The position numbers were made by a program, and so were the translations under genes. A stretch of 64,000 bases of DNA. Origin: Gammaproteobacteria bacterium (GTDB taxonomy: Bacteria; Pseudomonadota; Gammaproteobacteria; Pseudomonadales; Halieaceae). Numbering within the stretch: the stretch's first letter is position 1; each line of letters opens with the position of its first letter. Shown here in pieces: positions 8,933-18,194 of the stretch. The stretch lies in NCBI GenBank assembly GCA_030427485.1, contig JAUICG010000004.1, positions 186,955-250,954 on the forward strand. Reading direction: 5' to 3'. Below the pieces are notes generated by a model. That model had not been told where the DNA came from and did no database searches. It saw only the letters and a list, made by a program, of their open reading frames with translations.

Positions 8933-10197
8933 TAACTGACACCCTTGGGTTTTTGCTGTTTCATGAAACCAAACAGGTAGCCGGCCACGCGGCGCATCTG
9001 TATCTCGTCGGCGCCCTCGGTGATACGGTAGCGCCGATGGTGACGGTAGATATGTTCAAAGGGTTTGTAGCGGGAGTAACCCAATCCGCCGTGGACCTGC
9101 ATCGCGGTATCGGCCGCTTCACAGCACAGCCGGTTTGCCTGGTAGTTGCAGATCGATACTTTGTCGGACACGGAGAATGCGCCGTCCCGGTCCATCAGCC
9201 AGGCCGTCTTGTGAATCAGCGCGCGCAGCATTTCGCAGCGAGCCTGCAGGTCGACCAGCGGGAACTGGATGGCCTGGTTACTCGCCAACGGTTTGCCAAA
9301 TGGCTTTCGTTCGCGCGCGTACGCCACTGCCTCGTTCACGCAGTACTGCGCCGCGCCCAGGCTGGAGGCAGCCTGGCGTATGCGGTTCTCATTGAAAAAG
9401 TGCTGGACCACCTGCAGGCCCTTGCCCTCGCCCCCAAAGATCGCTGAATCCGCTACCCGTACGTTGGTGAAAGACACGCGGGCATGGTCGGAGGGCATGT
9501 TGAACGTCCACAGGTATTCTTCCACCTTGAGCCCCGGCTCATCCATCGGTACCAGGAATGCGGTGATCCCGGCGGCATCGCCCGGTGCGCCGGAGGTGCG
9601 GGCCATCACCATATCGCTGTGGGCGATGTGCACGCCGGTGTTCCAGGTTTTTTCCCCGTTGATCACCCAGTGGTCGCCATCCCTGACCGCCGCGGTCTCC
9701 ATCCAGGTGGCGTCCGAGCCGTGCGCCGGCTCGGTGATGCCGAAGGCGAAGCCGCGCGTTGCATTTTTCAGCCCGTCCACCCACTGAGCTTTCTGTTCTT
9801 CGGTGCCGTAGGCTAGCATCAGCAACAGGCCGACATTGTTACCCACCACCGAGTGTTCGTTCTGCAGGTCGTTGTGCAGGCCCAGTCCTTGCGCGGCGAG
9901 ATGCTCGCGGATGATTGCCATGCCGAGGTTGCTGCCGTCGCGGCCGCCGTGCTCGGCGGGGAAGGGATAGCTGTAGATGCCCGCCTCGATCGCCAGTTGC
10001 TTGGCCTTGTGCAGCAGTTGCTCCCAGGTTGCATTGGGCAGGCCATCCCGCTCCCAGTCGGTTCGCGCATCCTCGCGCCGGTGGTCGAAGAAGCGGATAT
10101 TGTCGTCGGCCTGTTCCAGCGGTTTTATTTTCGTTGCAATGAAGGTGTCGAGTTCCTCGAGGAAGTCGGCAATGTCCTGTGGTATATCGAAGTTCAT
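8932..10197 (-). CDS. Acyl-CoA dehydrogenase
   Basis: 421 residues, FAD-dependent and cytoplasmic. ATG 10197 follows AAGGAG. The protein shows the FAD-binding pattern FGITEPAHGSDA near residues 155-166, the WVINGEKTWNTG strand, and a C-terminal half with VHGGLGYSR and RRYRITEGADEIQ. This is the length and layout of the ACAD11-like branch, which pairs with APH kinases. Its stop overlaps the kinase start, so the two are translated together. It either dehydrogenates an acyl-CoA or, as in ACAD11, removes phosphate from a 4-phosphoacyl-CoA; the sequence alone does not decide. Confidence 0.9.
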   Translation of the reverse strand: MNFDIPQDIADFLEELDTFIATKIKPLEQADDNIRFFDHRREDARTDWERDGLPNATWEQLLHKAKQLAIEAGIYSYPFPAEHGGRDGSNLGMAIIREHLAAQGLGLHNDLQNEHSVVGNNVGLLLMLAYGTEEQKAQWVDGLKNATRGFAFGITEPAHGSDATWMETAAVRDGDHWVINGEKTWNTGVHIAHSDMVMARTSGAPGDAAGITAFLVPMDEPGLKVEEYLWTFNMPSDHARVSFTNVRVADSAIFGGEGKGLQVVQHFFNENRIRQAASSLGAAQYCVNEAVAYARERKPFGKPLASNQAIQFPLVDLQARCEMLRALIHKTAWLMDRDGAFSVSDKVSICNYQANRLCCEAADTAMQVHGGLGYSRYKPFEHIYRHHRRYRITEGADEIQMRRVAGYLFGFMKQQKPKGVS

Positions 10198-10344
10198 GTT
10201 GGCTCCTTTGCCAGTGCGCCCGTATTCCAGCGTAAGTGCGGCAAGCCTATCACGCCGGCCGGCAAGGGCTGCAATCTGTGTAGTTGATACCCCGTTCGAA
10301 GGAGGCGTTGTAGATCGCTGTACCCGTCACTGAAACAGCCGGTG

Positions 10345-10365
10345 AAGCGCCAGGGACAGGCGCTT
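10345..10365 (-). terminator. Stem-loop after the crotonase gene
   Basis: AAGCGCC and GGCGCTT form a perfect 7-base-pair stem with a 7-base loop, 9 bases beyond the crotonase stop on the minus strand. No clear T-run follows, so it may attenuate transcription or protect the mRNA end instead of terminating. It lies inside the leftward gene series. Confidence 0.35.
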
Positions 10366-10373
10366 TCGACCGT

Positions 10374-11249
10374 TCAGAAAATACCGTAGTCCCTGAAATC
10401 CTTGCTGCGCCCCTCGGCGATATTGGCCCCGGAATCCCGCTCCGATACGGCTTGCTTGAATCCCTCGGCGCGGGCGCGTTCCTCGAACCATTTCCCCTCG
10501 GGGGAGTGCCGGGCGACACCGTCGAACATCGTGGCGAACATCTGCGTGGTCTTGAGGCCCATGTTTTCGTAGGCCTGGTTGACGGACATCTTCGTCATCA
10601 TCAGCTGATTGCGCGGTACACCCTTGATGCGGTCGCAGAGTTTTTGCACGGTGGCATCGAGCTGGTCGGCGCGCACGGCTTGCAGGATCAGGCCATCCTC
10701 CTGCGCCTGCTTGCCGGTGATCAGGTCGCCGGTGAACAACATGCGTTTGGCTTTTTCCATACCCAGGCGATACACCCACATCATCGTGGTCGGCACACCC
10801 CATACCCGGGCCGGGGGATAACCGATGCGCGCGTCTTCCGCCATAACGATCAGGTCGGAGCACAGCGCTATGTCGCTACCGCCGGCAACCGCCGCGCCGT
10901 GTATTTTCGTGATCACCGGCTTATTGCAGCGCCAGATCGACATGAATTTCTGGGTGAAGCCCCACATGGCCTGGAAGTCGAGCGTGGGGTCCCACGGCAT
11001 GCTGTCCTGCGTGCAGGGGCTTTCCACATGGGATTCCGCGCTCTCCTTGAGGTCGTAGCCACCGCAAAACCCCTTGCCCGCGCCCTGCAGGACAATAACG
11101 TGGACGTCCGGGTCCTTGCCGGCCAGTTCAATCGCGGCCTGGAGGTCATCCGCGAGGCCCCAGGTAATCGCGTTGAACCGTTCCGGGCGGTTCAGGGTGA
11201 TGGTGGCGATACGGTCGTGGGTTTGATAGAGGATGTTATCGAATACCAT
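10374..11249 (-). CDS. Enoyl-CoA hydratase/isomerase (crotonase family)
   Basis: 291 residues. It probably hydrates or isomerises an enoyl-CoA in the cytoplasm. The crotonase core is clear: VIVLQGAGKGFCGGYDLKES forms the first oxyanion half, and IHGAAVAGGSDIALCSDLIVMAEDARIGYPP forms the second. The usual second catalytic glutamate region reads RVWGVPTT here, so the precise reaction (hydratase, isomerase or hydrolase) is open. AAGGTT precedes ATG 11249. It sits between the P450 and acyl-CoA dehydrogenase genes, all leftward. Confidence 0.87.
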   Translation of the reverse strand: MVFDNILYQTHDRIATITLNRPERFNAITWGLADDLQAAIELAGKDPDVHVIVLQGAGKGFCGGYDLKESAESHVESPCTQDSMPWDPTLDFQAMWGFTQKFMSIWRCNKPVITKIHGAAVAGGSDIALCSDLIVMAEDARIGYPPARVWGVPTTMMWVYRLGMEKAKRMLFTGDLITGKQAQEDGLILQAVRADQLDATVQKLCDRIKGVPRNQLMMTKMSVNQAYENMGLKTTQMFATMFDGVARHSPEGKWFEERARAEGFKQAVSERDSGANIAEGRSKDFRDYGIF

Positions 11250-11365
11250 GGTGCTAACCTTCTGTCAGTGGGTTGGAGGGTGGGTCGGCCCCGGGAACCG
11301 CCGGCCAGCGGGGACGCAGTAGCACAGCGCAGCGGCGACCGGGCGAGACGGGCGGCGGAACTGGT

Positions 11366-12757
11366 TCAACGGGCTGTAAGCGTCAACGGCAGTCCATTGG
11401 TCGGAAAAGTCAGGGGTACGTTGTTGTACTTGAATACTTGCCCGGGCTGTTTGGTCACGCGGTACCGCCGCAGAAAGTGGTAGAGGAACAACTTGCCCTG
11501 TACCTGCGCGAAGTGCAGGCCCAGGCACTTGTGGGCGCCGCCGCCGAAGGGAATGTACTGGAAGAAGTGCTGCTTTTCCTCGGCGCGTTCGGGGGCGAAG
11601 CGCAGTGGATCGAACTGCTGCGGATGACTCCAGTGCTCTTCCATGTAGTGGGTGAACAGCGGAGAGATCGCGCAGGTGGTGTTGGCGGGAATGCGGTGAC
11701 CCTCGAATTCGAACTCGTGCAGGGCGTAACGCGGCATAAGGCTGAGCGGCGGGTACATGCGCAGCGCCTCCTGCAGCACCAGCGAGGTATCGCTCATGGT
11801 GTCGAGGTCGTCGTGGTCGATCTCCTCCTTGCCGATACGGCGGATTTCTTCATAGACCGCATCCTGCCACCCGGGGTTGTCGGCGAGTGAAAACAGCACC
11901 GAACTGAGTGCGCTGGTGGTGGTGTCGTGAGCGGCAAACAGCACGAAAATGACGTGATCGCCGATTTCCTCATCGCTAAACTGGCTGCCATCGTCGTCGC
12001 GCAGGTGGCAGAGTTGCGAGAACAGGTCGCGACCTGCTAACGCACGTTTTTTGTCGATGTTCTCGCGGATGAAATCCGTCAGTGCCCTGCGGCCGGCAAT
12101 CCCCTTGTAATAGGGCGTGAACGGTATCCTGCGCTTGAACGGGTCGGCCGTCGCGCTGACCATGTCGACAAATGCCTGGTTCAGGTGCTCGGTGGCCTCG
12201 CTGACCTTTTCGCCGAGAAACACCTCGGCCCCCACGTTCAGCAGCAGCCGCTTGATAAACGGCATCATCCTGAATTCACTGGCAAGCGGCAGACCCGCGA
12301 CCCCCGCTTGCAACAGTGGGTTCATCAACGCGATATGGCCTTCGATGGCCGGTCGCTTGAATGCCAGTTGCAGCATCTTGCGATGGCTCTTGTGGCCGCT
12401 GAAATCCATTTCCAGCACGTTGTTGTCGAAGATATTGCGGAATGTGATATCCCAGGCGAGAAAATTGGAGAAACGGTTGCCCTCGTTCTTGAACAGCAGT
12501 TCATTGGCTTCTGGGCCGAGCATCATCACGCCGCGATTGAGTGGACTGTTGAAAACGAAGAGCTTGCCGTAGCGGGCGTACTGGCGGTTCATGAAGCCGT
12601 GGGCATCGCGCAACACCGCTGGCACATGCCCCAGCACCGGCCAACCCCAGTCGCCGGGCAGGTGCTGCAGATCCCGGTTGCGATTGGCGTTAAAGAACTC
12701 GCGCGCGGCGCGGGTATCGTGCCGCGCCAGGACTTCGCTGATCGCTTCGTTGCTCAC
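11366..12757 (-). CDS. Cytochrome P450
   Basis: 463 residues from a GTG start with GGGAGG eleven bases before it. Heme-thiolate monooxygenase: oxygen-binding I-helix FAAHDTTTS (274-282), ExxR at E330-R333, heme loop FGGGAHKCLG at 404-413 with C411 as ligand. The N-terminal part (LPGDWGWPVLGHVPAVL) has the eukaryote-like layout seen in bacterial CYP120/CYP136-type enzymes; this family placement is tentative. There is no membrane anchor and no reductase domain. It probably hydroxylates the hydrophobic substrate then processed by the CoA enzymes encoded downstream in the same direction. Confidence 0.9.
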   Translation of the reverse strand: MSNEAISEVLARHDTRAAREFFNANRNRDLQHLPGDWGWPVLGHVPAVLRDAHGFMNRQYARYGKLFVFNSPLNRGVMMLGPEANELLFKNEGNRFSNFLAWDITFRNIFDNNVLEMDFSGHKSHRKMLQLAFKRPAIEGHIALMNPLLQAGVAGLPLASEFRMMPFIKRLLLNVGAEVFLGEKVSEATEHLNQAFVDMVSATADPFKRRIPFTPYYKGIAGRRALTDFIRENIDKKRALAGRDLFSQLCHLRDDDGSQFSDEEIGDHVIFVLFAAHDTTTSALSSVLFSLADNPGWQDAVYEEIRRIGKEEIDHDDLDTMSDTSLVLQEALRMYPPLSLMPRYALHEFEFEGHRIPANTTCAISPLFTHYMEEHWSHPQQFDPLRFAPERAEEKQHFFQYIPFGGGAHKCLGLHFAQVQGKLFLYHFLRRYRVTKQPGQVFKYNNVPLTFPTNGLPLTLTAR

Positions 12758-12852
12758 TCAAGCCTCCCGTCCAGCTGGCGGTGGTCGTGCTGAAGGCCCA
12801 GTATATGAAGACTGCCGCAATTGTAAAACAGGCGCGTGCAGAGCCTGGAATG

Positions 12853-14127
12853 TCACTGGTCAGGGCGGGTTCGCAGCACCAGGGCCCAGACAAATACCAC
12901 GCTGTTGAGAATGCCGAACAGTACGAACGGCGCGGACGGGCCGATATTGGCGAACAGCCAACCGCCGCCGGCCGTGCCGATCAGGATGCCGACCGCCCCG
13001 GAAACGCCAAACAGGCCGATAATCGCACCCCGGCGCGCCGCCGGCGCCCGCTCGCCGACCAGGGCCTGGCTGCTGACGAAAGCGCTGATCTCCGCGACCC
13101 CCATCACGCCCAGCAAGGCCATAAACCAGGACGCCGTGGGGTCCTCGACAAAGAATATAGAGAGATAGACGGCCGCCGCCAGGCCCGCGGCCAGTGCGAC
13201 AGCGGTCACCCTGGTCACCTTGTCACTGATGTAACCCATCAGGAGCGAGCCCACCAGCGCGCCGCCAACCACCGCCATCACCCTGGGTACGGCCAACTGG
13301 AACATGGCTTCGCTGGGTTCCAGGCCCATTGCGCCGGTGCCGAATTGCACCAGCCAGAGGCTGAGGAAGGCGCCGGTGACCGCGAGGTCCCCACGAGAGA
13401 TAAATGCGGCCCCGTACGACAGCGCGATGCCGGCATTCCGGGACGCGCGCACACCTTCGCGCAACATGTCGAGTATCGATTCCCGCGCCGCGCTGGACGC
13501 GCGCCCCACGTGGGGTGCGAGGCCAACGGCGACGACGAGCGCGCCGATCACGCCCAATGCGCCGGCGCTGGCGAACGTCAGTCGCTGCGCCGCCAGTTCA
13601 TCGAAGCCCTGGTCGACAAACAGCTTCGGGAGTGCCCCGAACAGCGGCGGCAAAAAGGCGCCTAACGTGGCGATCAGGCCCTGCAGGCCGTTGGCCTTGC
13701 CGCGTGTGGAATCGCGCGAGTAATCGGCGATCACGGTAACCATCATGCCGATCATCGCGGCGCTGCCGAAGGCGACGATGATACGGTAGACAATCAGTTC
13801 GCCAATGCTGTCGGCGAACGGGTAGAGCGTAAATCCCGCGGCGGTGGCCAGAAGGCCGAACACATACACCGGCTTGCGGCCGAAGCGGTCCGCGAGCGCT
13901 CCCACGACGCCCATCAGCGCGATCAGGATGATCTCCTGCATCGCGCTCAGGTTGCCGGTAAGGATGGCTTGCTCCGCGGGTGGAATAGCCATCACCTGCA
14001 GCAGTCCGGGCTGCAGCATGGCCAGCGCTCCGGCGTAACTCGACGACACGAAAGCGGCGATGAAGTAGGCGACCAGGTGGTGACGTTTGACGCCGTCGCT
14101 GAGGTCGATACCTAAAAAACGGTCCAT
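12853..14127 (-). CDS. MFS transporter
   Basis: 424 residues with about twelve membrane helices and a central basic loop. The motif between helices 2 and 3 (GALADRFGRKPVYVFG) is the major-facilitator signature. AAGGTAA precedes ATG 14127. It is the first gene of the leftward operon with P450, crotonase, acyl-CoA dehydrogenase, kinase and acyl-CoA synthetase, so it may import the pathway's substrate or export a product. The direction of transport cannot be inferred. Confidence 0.88.
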   Translation of the reverse strand: MDRFLGIDLSDGVKRHHLVAYFIAAFVSSSYAGALAMLQPGLLQVMAIPPAEQAILTGNLSAMQEIILIALMGVVGALADRFGRKPVYVFGLLATAAGFTLYPFADSIGELIVYRIIVAFGSAAMIGMMVTVIADYSRDSTRGKANGLQGLIATLGAFLPPLFGALPKLFVDQGFDELAAQRLTFASAGALGVIGALVVAVGLAPHVGRASSAARESILDMLREGVRASRNAGIALSYGAAFISRGDLAVTGAFLSLWLVQFGTGAMGLEPSEAMFQLAVPRVMAVVGGALVGSLLMGYISDKVTRVTAVALAAGLAAAVYLSIFFVEDPTASWFMALLGVMGVAEISAFVSSQALVGERAPAARRGAIIGLFGVSGAVGILIGTAGGGWLFANIGPSAPFVLFGILNSVVFVWALVLRTRPDQ

Positions 14128-14587
14128 GCTGGTTACCTTGCGAGCGTGCCTTGCGCCTGCTCACGCCCCGAGGCACTGCATGTGCCCGTCACTGATTAAA
14201 TGACATAAAACTATATCATTGGCGCAATGTTGAAAGAAGTACATTCGCCGTGGGCATTCGCCGGATGCGAGGCTTCTACCGGACTCGAGCTTCATGCGCG
14301 TGCTGCTGCGCGATACAGGCGTCTGCGCATGCAAGTTTGCCCGCAGGAAACAGTGCGCGAAATTGTCGAAACCCGGACTCGATTCCCACTCGCCTCGCGC
14401 TGCACACCCAAGTTCGGCAGCAACCTGAAGCGTTTGCCGCAGAAAATGTAAATGCGGATTGTCTAATAGTCAATTATGCTTGACATAAATTGGGGCTGGA
14501 CCTATGATGCGGGGCCACTGGGTTGGGCAACTGAGGAATTGAGTCCATGGATAACCGAATTGTTCGCGATCTTGCCGGAGTGCTGCG
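14128..14587. other. Divergent intergenic region
   Basis: 460 bases between the leftward MFS gene and the rightward aldehyde dehydrogenase gene. Short open frames here (such as 14227-14451) have no recognisable product. It holds a good sigma70-type promoter for the rightward genes (separate entry) and, at 14201-14218, an imperfect inverted repeat TGACATA-N4-TATATCA close to the MFS start. The nonamer TGACATAAA occurs at both 14201 and 14481. Confidence 0.6.
14480..14508 (+). promoter_or_regulatory. Sigma70-type promoter for the aldehyde dehydrogenase operon
   Basis: TTGACA (14480-14485) and TATGAT (14503-14508) are separated by exactly 17 bases, a near-consensus housekeeping promoter. Transcription would start near 14515, about 70 bases before the ATG at 14588. 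Confidence 0.65.
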
Positions 14588-16054
14588 ATGAACCCTGAAA
14601 CACGGCTATTGATCGACGGTGAACTGGTGGCGGCCGCCAGCGGCAAGACCTACCCCAATATCAATCCGGCGACAGAGGAAGTGATGGGCGAGGTGGCGGA
14701 TGCGGGCCCGGAAGATATGGACCGCGCGATCGCTGCAGCCCGCCGCGCTTTCGATGAGACTGACTGGTCCACCAACCACGCCTTTCGCCTGCGGTGCCTG
14801 CAGCAACTCAAGGACGGGCTGCTGGCCGAGATGGACGATTTTAAACTGCAGATTGCCGCTGAAACCGGGTCTCCGCTGGGGATTTGCGGCCCGAATGGCC
14901 CGCAGTGCGAGATACCCATCGGTTTTATCGATTACAGCCTGTCGAGTCTGCCCAGCTTCACCTGGAGCCGCGAGATCGGCATCAGCGAAATGATGGGCGG
15001 CAAGAGCCGGCGCCTGGTGGAGAAAGAGGCTATCGGCGTCGTCGCCGCCATCACGCCCTGGAACGTGCCGCTGCAGATCAACCTTGCCAAATGCGTGCCC
15101 GCGCTGGCGGCGGGGTGCACCGTGGTGCTCAAAGCCGCCCCGGACACGCCCTGGTCCGCGGCGACCCTGGGGCGCATTGTCAAAGAGCATACCGACATCC
15201 CCACGGGCGTATTCAATGTGATTACCTCCGCAGACCCGAAAACGGTGGGTGAGCAACTGGTGAGCGACCCGCGCGTTGATATGGTGTCGTTTACCGGGTC
15301 GACGGCGGTCGGCAAGCACATCATGGCGCGCGCCTCGGAAACCGTGAAAAAGGTCTTTCTCGAACTGGGCGGTAAATCCGCCAACATCATACTGGACGAC
15401 GCCGACCTCAACAGCAGTCTGCTCAGCGCGCTGGCCGTGTGCTTCCATGCGGGGCAGGGCTGCGCACTCAATACCCGGCTGTTGGTTCCCCGCGCGAAGC
15501 AGGCGGAGGTCGAGGAGTTGCTCAAGACCTATTTCGGGTTTATCAGTTACGGTGATCCGTCCTCGGACAGCGCCATCATGGGCCCACTGGTGAACGCGCG
15601 CCAGCGGGAACGCGTGCGGGGGTATATAGACAAGGGAGTCGCCGAGGGCGCCCGCTTGTTGCTCGGTGGCAGCGATAAGCCGCAGGATCTCGACAAGGGC
15701 TACTATGTGCAGCCCACGGTATTCGTGGATGTGACCAACGACATGACGATTGCGCGGGAAGAAATCTTTGGCCCGGTACTGTGCGTGATCGCCCATGACG
15801 GCGATGACGATGCAGTGCGTATCGCCAACGATTCCGTGTTCGGCCTCTCCGGCAGCGTCTGGTCCGGCGATGAGGCGCGCGCGCTGGCGGTGGCCCGCCG
15901 CATCCGCACGGGCACGATCAACGTCAATGGCGGCAACTTCTACGCTGCCGACGCGCCGTTCGGCGGTTACAAGCAGAGCGGCATCGGGCGCGAAATGGGC
16001 CCTGAGGGTTTCGAGGAATACCTGGAAACCAAGACCATAGCGATTGGCGCATGA
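14588..16054 (+). CDS. NAD(P)-dependent aldehyde dehydrogenase
   Basis: 488 residues. It oxidises an aldehyde to the acid. The cofactor segment ITPWNVPLQ and K182, the general base E259 in FLELGGKSAN and the nucleophile C292 in GQGCALN are all present, as is the late EIFGPVL motif. No signal peptide. ATG 14588 follows a strong promoter. The next genes are an SDR and an LLM enzyme in the same direction, with CYP51 further on. In Mycobacterium tuberculosis an aldehyde dehydrogenase (aldA) likewise lies near cyp51, so a terpenoid or steroid aldehyde is a fair guess. Confidence 0.92.
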   Translation: MNPETRLLIDGELVAAASGKTYPNINPATEEVMGEVADAGPEDMDRAIAAARRAFDETDWSTNHAFRLRCLQQLKDGLLAEMDDFKLQIAAETGSPLGICGPNGPQCEIPIGFIDYSLSSLPSFTWSREIGISEMMGGKSRRLVEKEAIGVVAAITPWNVPLQINLAKCVPALAAGCTVVLKAAPDTPWSAATLGRIVKEHTDIPTGVFNVITSADPKTVGEQLVSDPRVDMVSFTGSTAVGKHIMARASETVKKVFLELGGKSANIILDDADLNSSLLSALAVCFHAGQGCALNTRLLVPRAKQAEVEELLKTYFGFISYGDPSSDSAIMGPLVNARQRERVRGYIDKGVAEGARLLLGGSDKPQDLDKGYYVQPTVFVDVTNDMTIAREEIFGPVLCVIAHDGDDDAVRIANDSVFGLSGSVWSGDEARALAVARRIRTGTINVNGGNFYAADAPFGGYKQSGIGREMGPEGFEEYLETKTIAIGA

Positions 16055-16103
16055 GCACGGCGCGAACGCGCGCGGGTACAGTATTACATCTGGAGAGGGT
16101 TAC

Positions 16104-16928
16104 ATGAACGATATTCTGGGCTACAAAGGGAAAACCGTGGTTATTACCGGCGCCGCCTCCGGCATGGGCCAGGCCGCGGCGCAACTGCTGGTCGATCTGG
16201 GCGCCGAGGTTTACGCACTCGATATCGCGCCGGTTTCCGTGCCGGTTGCGAAGGCAGTAGCGGTCGATATGAAAGACCACGGCGCCATCGACGCCGCGGT
16301 AGCGGCGCTGCCGCAGGAAATCCATGCGCTGTTCAACTGCGCGGGGGTGCCGAGCCCGCCTTTTTCCGCGGCGGATACGGTGCTGATCAATTTTGTCGGA
16401 CTGCGCTACCTGACAGAATCGCTGCTGCCGCGCATCGCCGACGGAGGCGCCATCGCATCGATTGCCTCCACGGCGGGCATGGCGTGGCGACCGAAACTGG
16501 CAAAAGTGCAGGAGTTCCTGGCGCTGGATAACTCGCTGGCAACGGCTGAGCAGTGGATGTCCGACAACCCGCGGGACTGCGCTGACGGTTACGCCTTTTC
16601 CAAGCAGTGCATCATTGTTTATACCATGCAGAATGCGAAGGCGCTGGCGGCGCGCAACATCCGCATCAACTGCATTTCACCCTCCCCGACAGCCAGCGGC
16701 TTCATGGACAAACTCAAGGGAGAGGGCCAGATGCCGGCCGAGGCCATCGACCTGTTCCTGCCTTCCAATGGGCGCTACGCGACGGGCGCGGAGATGGGCG
16801 AACCGCTGGTGTTGCTGAACAGCAAGCTGGCGAGTTTTGTGAGCGGCAACAATCTGCCGGTGGATTTCGGATACTGTGCCGAATTGTTCATGGGCCAGCG
16901 TGATGACCTGTTGGGGATCACCCAGTAG
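16104..16928 (+). CDS. Short-chain dehydrogenase, HSD/coniferyl-alcohol dehydrogenase-like
   Basis: 274 residues. ATG 16104 is preferred because GGAGAGGG lies upstream; the frame stays open further back without a good site. Cofactor motif TGAASGMG at 15-22; catalytic Y163 and K167 in YAFSK; serine candidates S119 and S122. The insert between the serine and tyrosine (residues 130-160, WRPKLAKVQEFLALDNS...) resembles 3alpha-hydroxysteroid dehydrogenase and coniferyl-alcohol dehydrogenase enzymes. It probably oxidises an alcohol in step with the upstream aldehyde dehydrogenase. Confidence 0.87.
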   Translation: MNDILGYKGKTVVITGAASGMGQAAAQLLVDLGAEVYALDIAPVSVPVAKAVAVDMKDHGAIDAAVAALPQEIHALFNCAGVPSPPFSAADTVLINFVGLRYLTESLLPRIADGGAIASIASTAGMAWRPKLAKVQEFLALDNSLATAEQWMSDNPRDCADGYAFSKQCIIVYTMQNAKALAARNIRINCISPSPTASGFMDKLKGEGQMPAEAIDLFLPSNGRYATGAEMGEPLVLLNSKLASFVSGNNLPVDFGYCAELFMGQRDDLLGITQ

Positions 16929-16986
16929 CGCCGCCGGTGGTGGCGTCGCCGTGAAATTCCAGTCGATCTGATTTCGGAGTGTGTGA

Positions 16987-18033
16987 ATGCGAACACAAGA
17001 ATTTTCCGAACTGAGTTGTTATCTGTTGCCGGGCCACTCGCAGGCGCCGGCGGATGCGAAACACCAGGCGCAACGGGCCGAGGAACTGGGACTTGGCAGG
17101 GTCTGGGTGTCGGAACGCTTCGATGTCAAGGATGCCGGCGTGGTGTGCGCGGCTGCCCTGGCGGTCACTGACCGGCTCGAAGTGGCGACGGCGGCGACCA
17201 ATCTGCACACCCGGCACCCGATGGTGCTGGCGACGATGTGCAGTTCACTGCACTACCTTTCCGAGGGACGCTTTACCCTGGGGCTCGCCCGCGGCGTGGC
17301 CATTCGCAACGAATTGATGGGCCTTCAGGGGGTGGGGAACAGGCAGATCGTGGAAGGTCTGGAAATCCTGCGCACACTCTGGTCCGGAGGGAAGGTAATG
17401 GGGTATGACGGCCCGATGGGCAAACTTCCCTACCTCAGCATGGGCGATTGGCTGGACGCCCGTATCCCGGTTTATTTCGTCGGGTTTGGCGGCAAGAGCC
17501 TGGAATTCGCCGGGCAGCATTTCGATGGTGTTCACCTGCACACATTCATCACGCCCGGAGGCCTGCGGCGCGCACGGGCAGCGGTTGAAGAGGGTGCGCA
17601 CAAGGCGGGCCGTGATGCCGCCGACGTGCGTATCTGCACTGTGATGGCAACGGTGCTGGAGCCGGACAGGGAGGCGCACCTGAGAAAACTGGTGGGACGC
17701 ATGGCCACGTACATGCAGGCGCCGGGTTATGTGGAAATGCTGGCTGCGCTGAATGACTGGGACACCAAAGTGATCGATAACTTTCGCGCGCACCCGGCGG
17801 TTACCTCGATATTGGGCGGTATCGACAGCGTCGCCACGTTGGAGCAGCTCGAAGCGATTGAAAAGCTGATACCCGAGGAATGGTTGTCGGCCGCGGCCGT
17901 CGGCAGCGCCGAACAGTGTGCTGCCAGGCTGGTGCAGGAACTCGACGGCGGTGCGGATGAGGTGTGCATCCACGGCTCGACACCGGATGAGTTCGCACCG
18001 GTAATCGACGCCTATCGCGCATTGCGAAAGTAA
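16987..18033 (+). CDS. LLM-class oxidoreductase, probably F420- or FMN-dependent
   Basis: 348 residues with CGGAG upstream of ATG 16987. TIM-barrel luciferase-like pattern: GLGRVWVSERFDVKDAGV near the N-terminus, LEVATAATNLHTRHP, and LSEGRFTLGLARGV. The overall form is like the F420-dependent subfamilies common in mycobacteria. It follows the SDR by 58 bases and is probably co-transcribed with the aldehyde dehydrogenase and SDR. A reductive or Baeyer-Villiger-like step on a cyclic ketone or enone is possible, but no substrate can be assigned. Confidence 0.83.
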   Translation: MRTQEFSELSCYLLPGHSQAPADAKHQAQRAEELGLGRVWVSERFDVKDAGVVCAAALAVTDRLEVATAATNLHTRHPMVLATMCSSLHYLSEGRFTLGLARGVAIRNELMGLQGVGNRQIVEGLEILRTLWSGGKVMGYDGPMGKLPYLSMGDWLDARIPVYFVGFGGKSLEFAGQHFDGVHLHTFITPGGLRRARAAVEEGAHKAGRDAADVRICTVMATVLEPDREAHLRKLVGRMATYMQAPGYVEMLAALNDWDTKVIDNFRAHPAVTSILGGIDSVATLEQLEAIEKLIPEEWLSAAAVGSAEQCAARLVQELDGGADEVCIHGSTPDEFAPVIDAYRALRK

Positions 18034-18104
18034 GCCGAGCCCGGGCGATGAATTCAAGTGTAGTCAGTAAGATGTTGTAAGGTATTCAGAAATAAAATAG
18101 CCGA

Positions 18105-18138
18105 AACTATATAAATATTATAGTTTGCACTATATAAT
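18105..18138 (+). promoter_or_regulatory. Palindromic operator array overlapping a -10 element
   Basis: The sequence carries TATAGT-TTGC-ACTATA at 18119-18134, a perfect inverted repeat, and AACTATA (18105-18111) paired with TATAGTT (18119-18125), so three half-sites in a row. A TATAAT (18133-18138) overlaps the last half-site. The same 6-4-6 motif occurs at 47904-47919 and 47951-47966. It lies 56 bases before the NTF2-like gene, and I infer a repressor site controlling the CYP51 gene group. Confidence 0.6.
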
Positions 18139-18194
18139 TTCGGAGTTTCTATCTCGCAAAATCAGTTCAACAAGGCAAAGTGAAGGAGCTAGTG

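Noticed and set aside
14207..14218. Copy of the TATAGT-N4-ACTATA operator before the MFS gene
   Set aside because: Only one half-site (ACTATA) is present; the other half does not match. A different weak repeat (TGACATA-N4-TATATCA) fits better.
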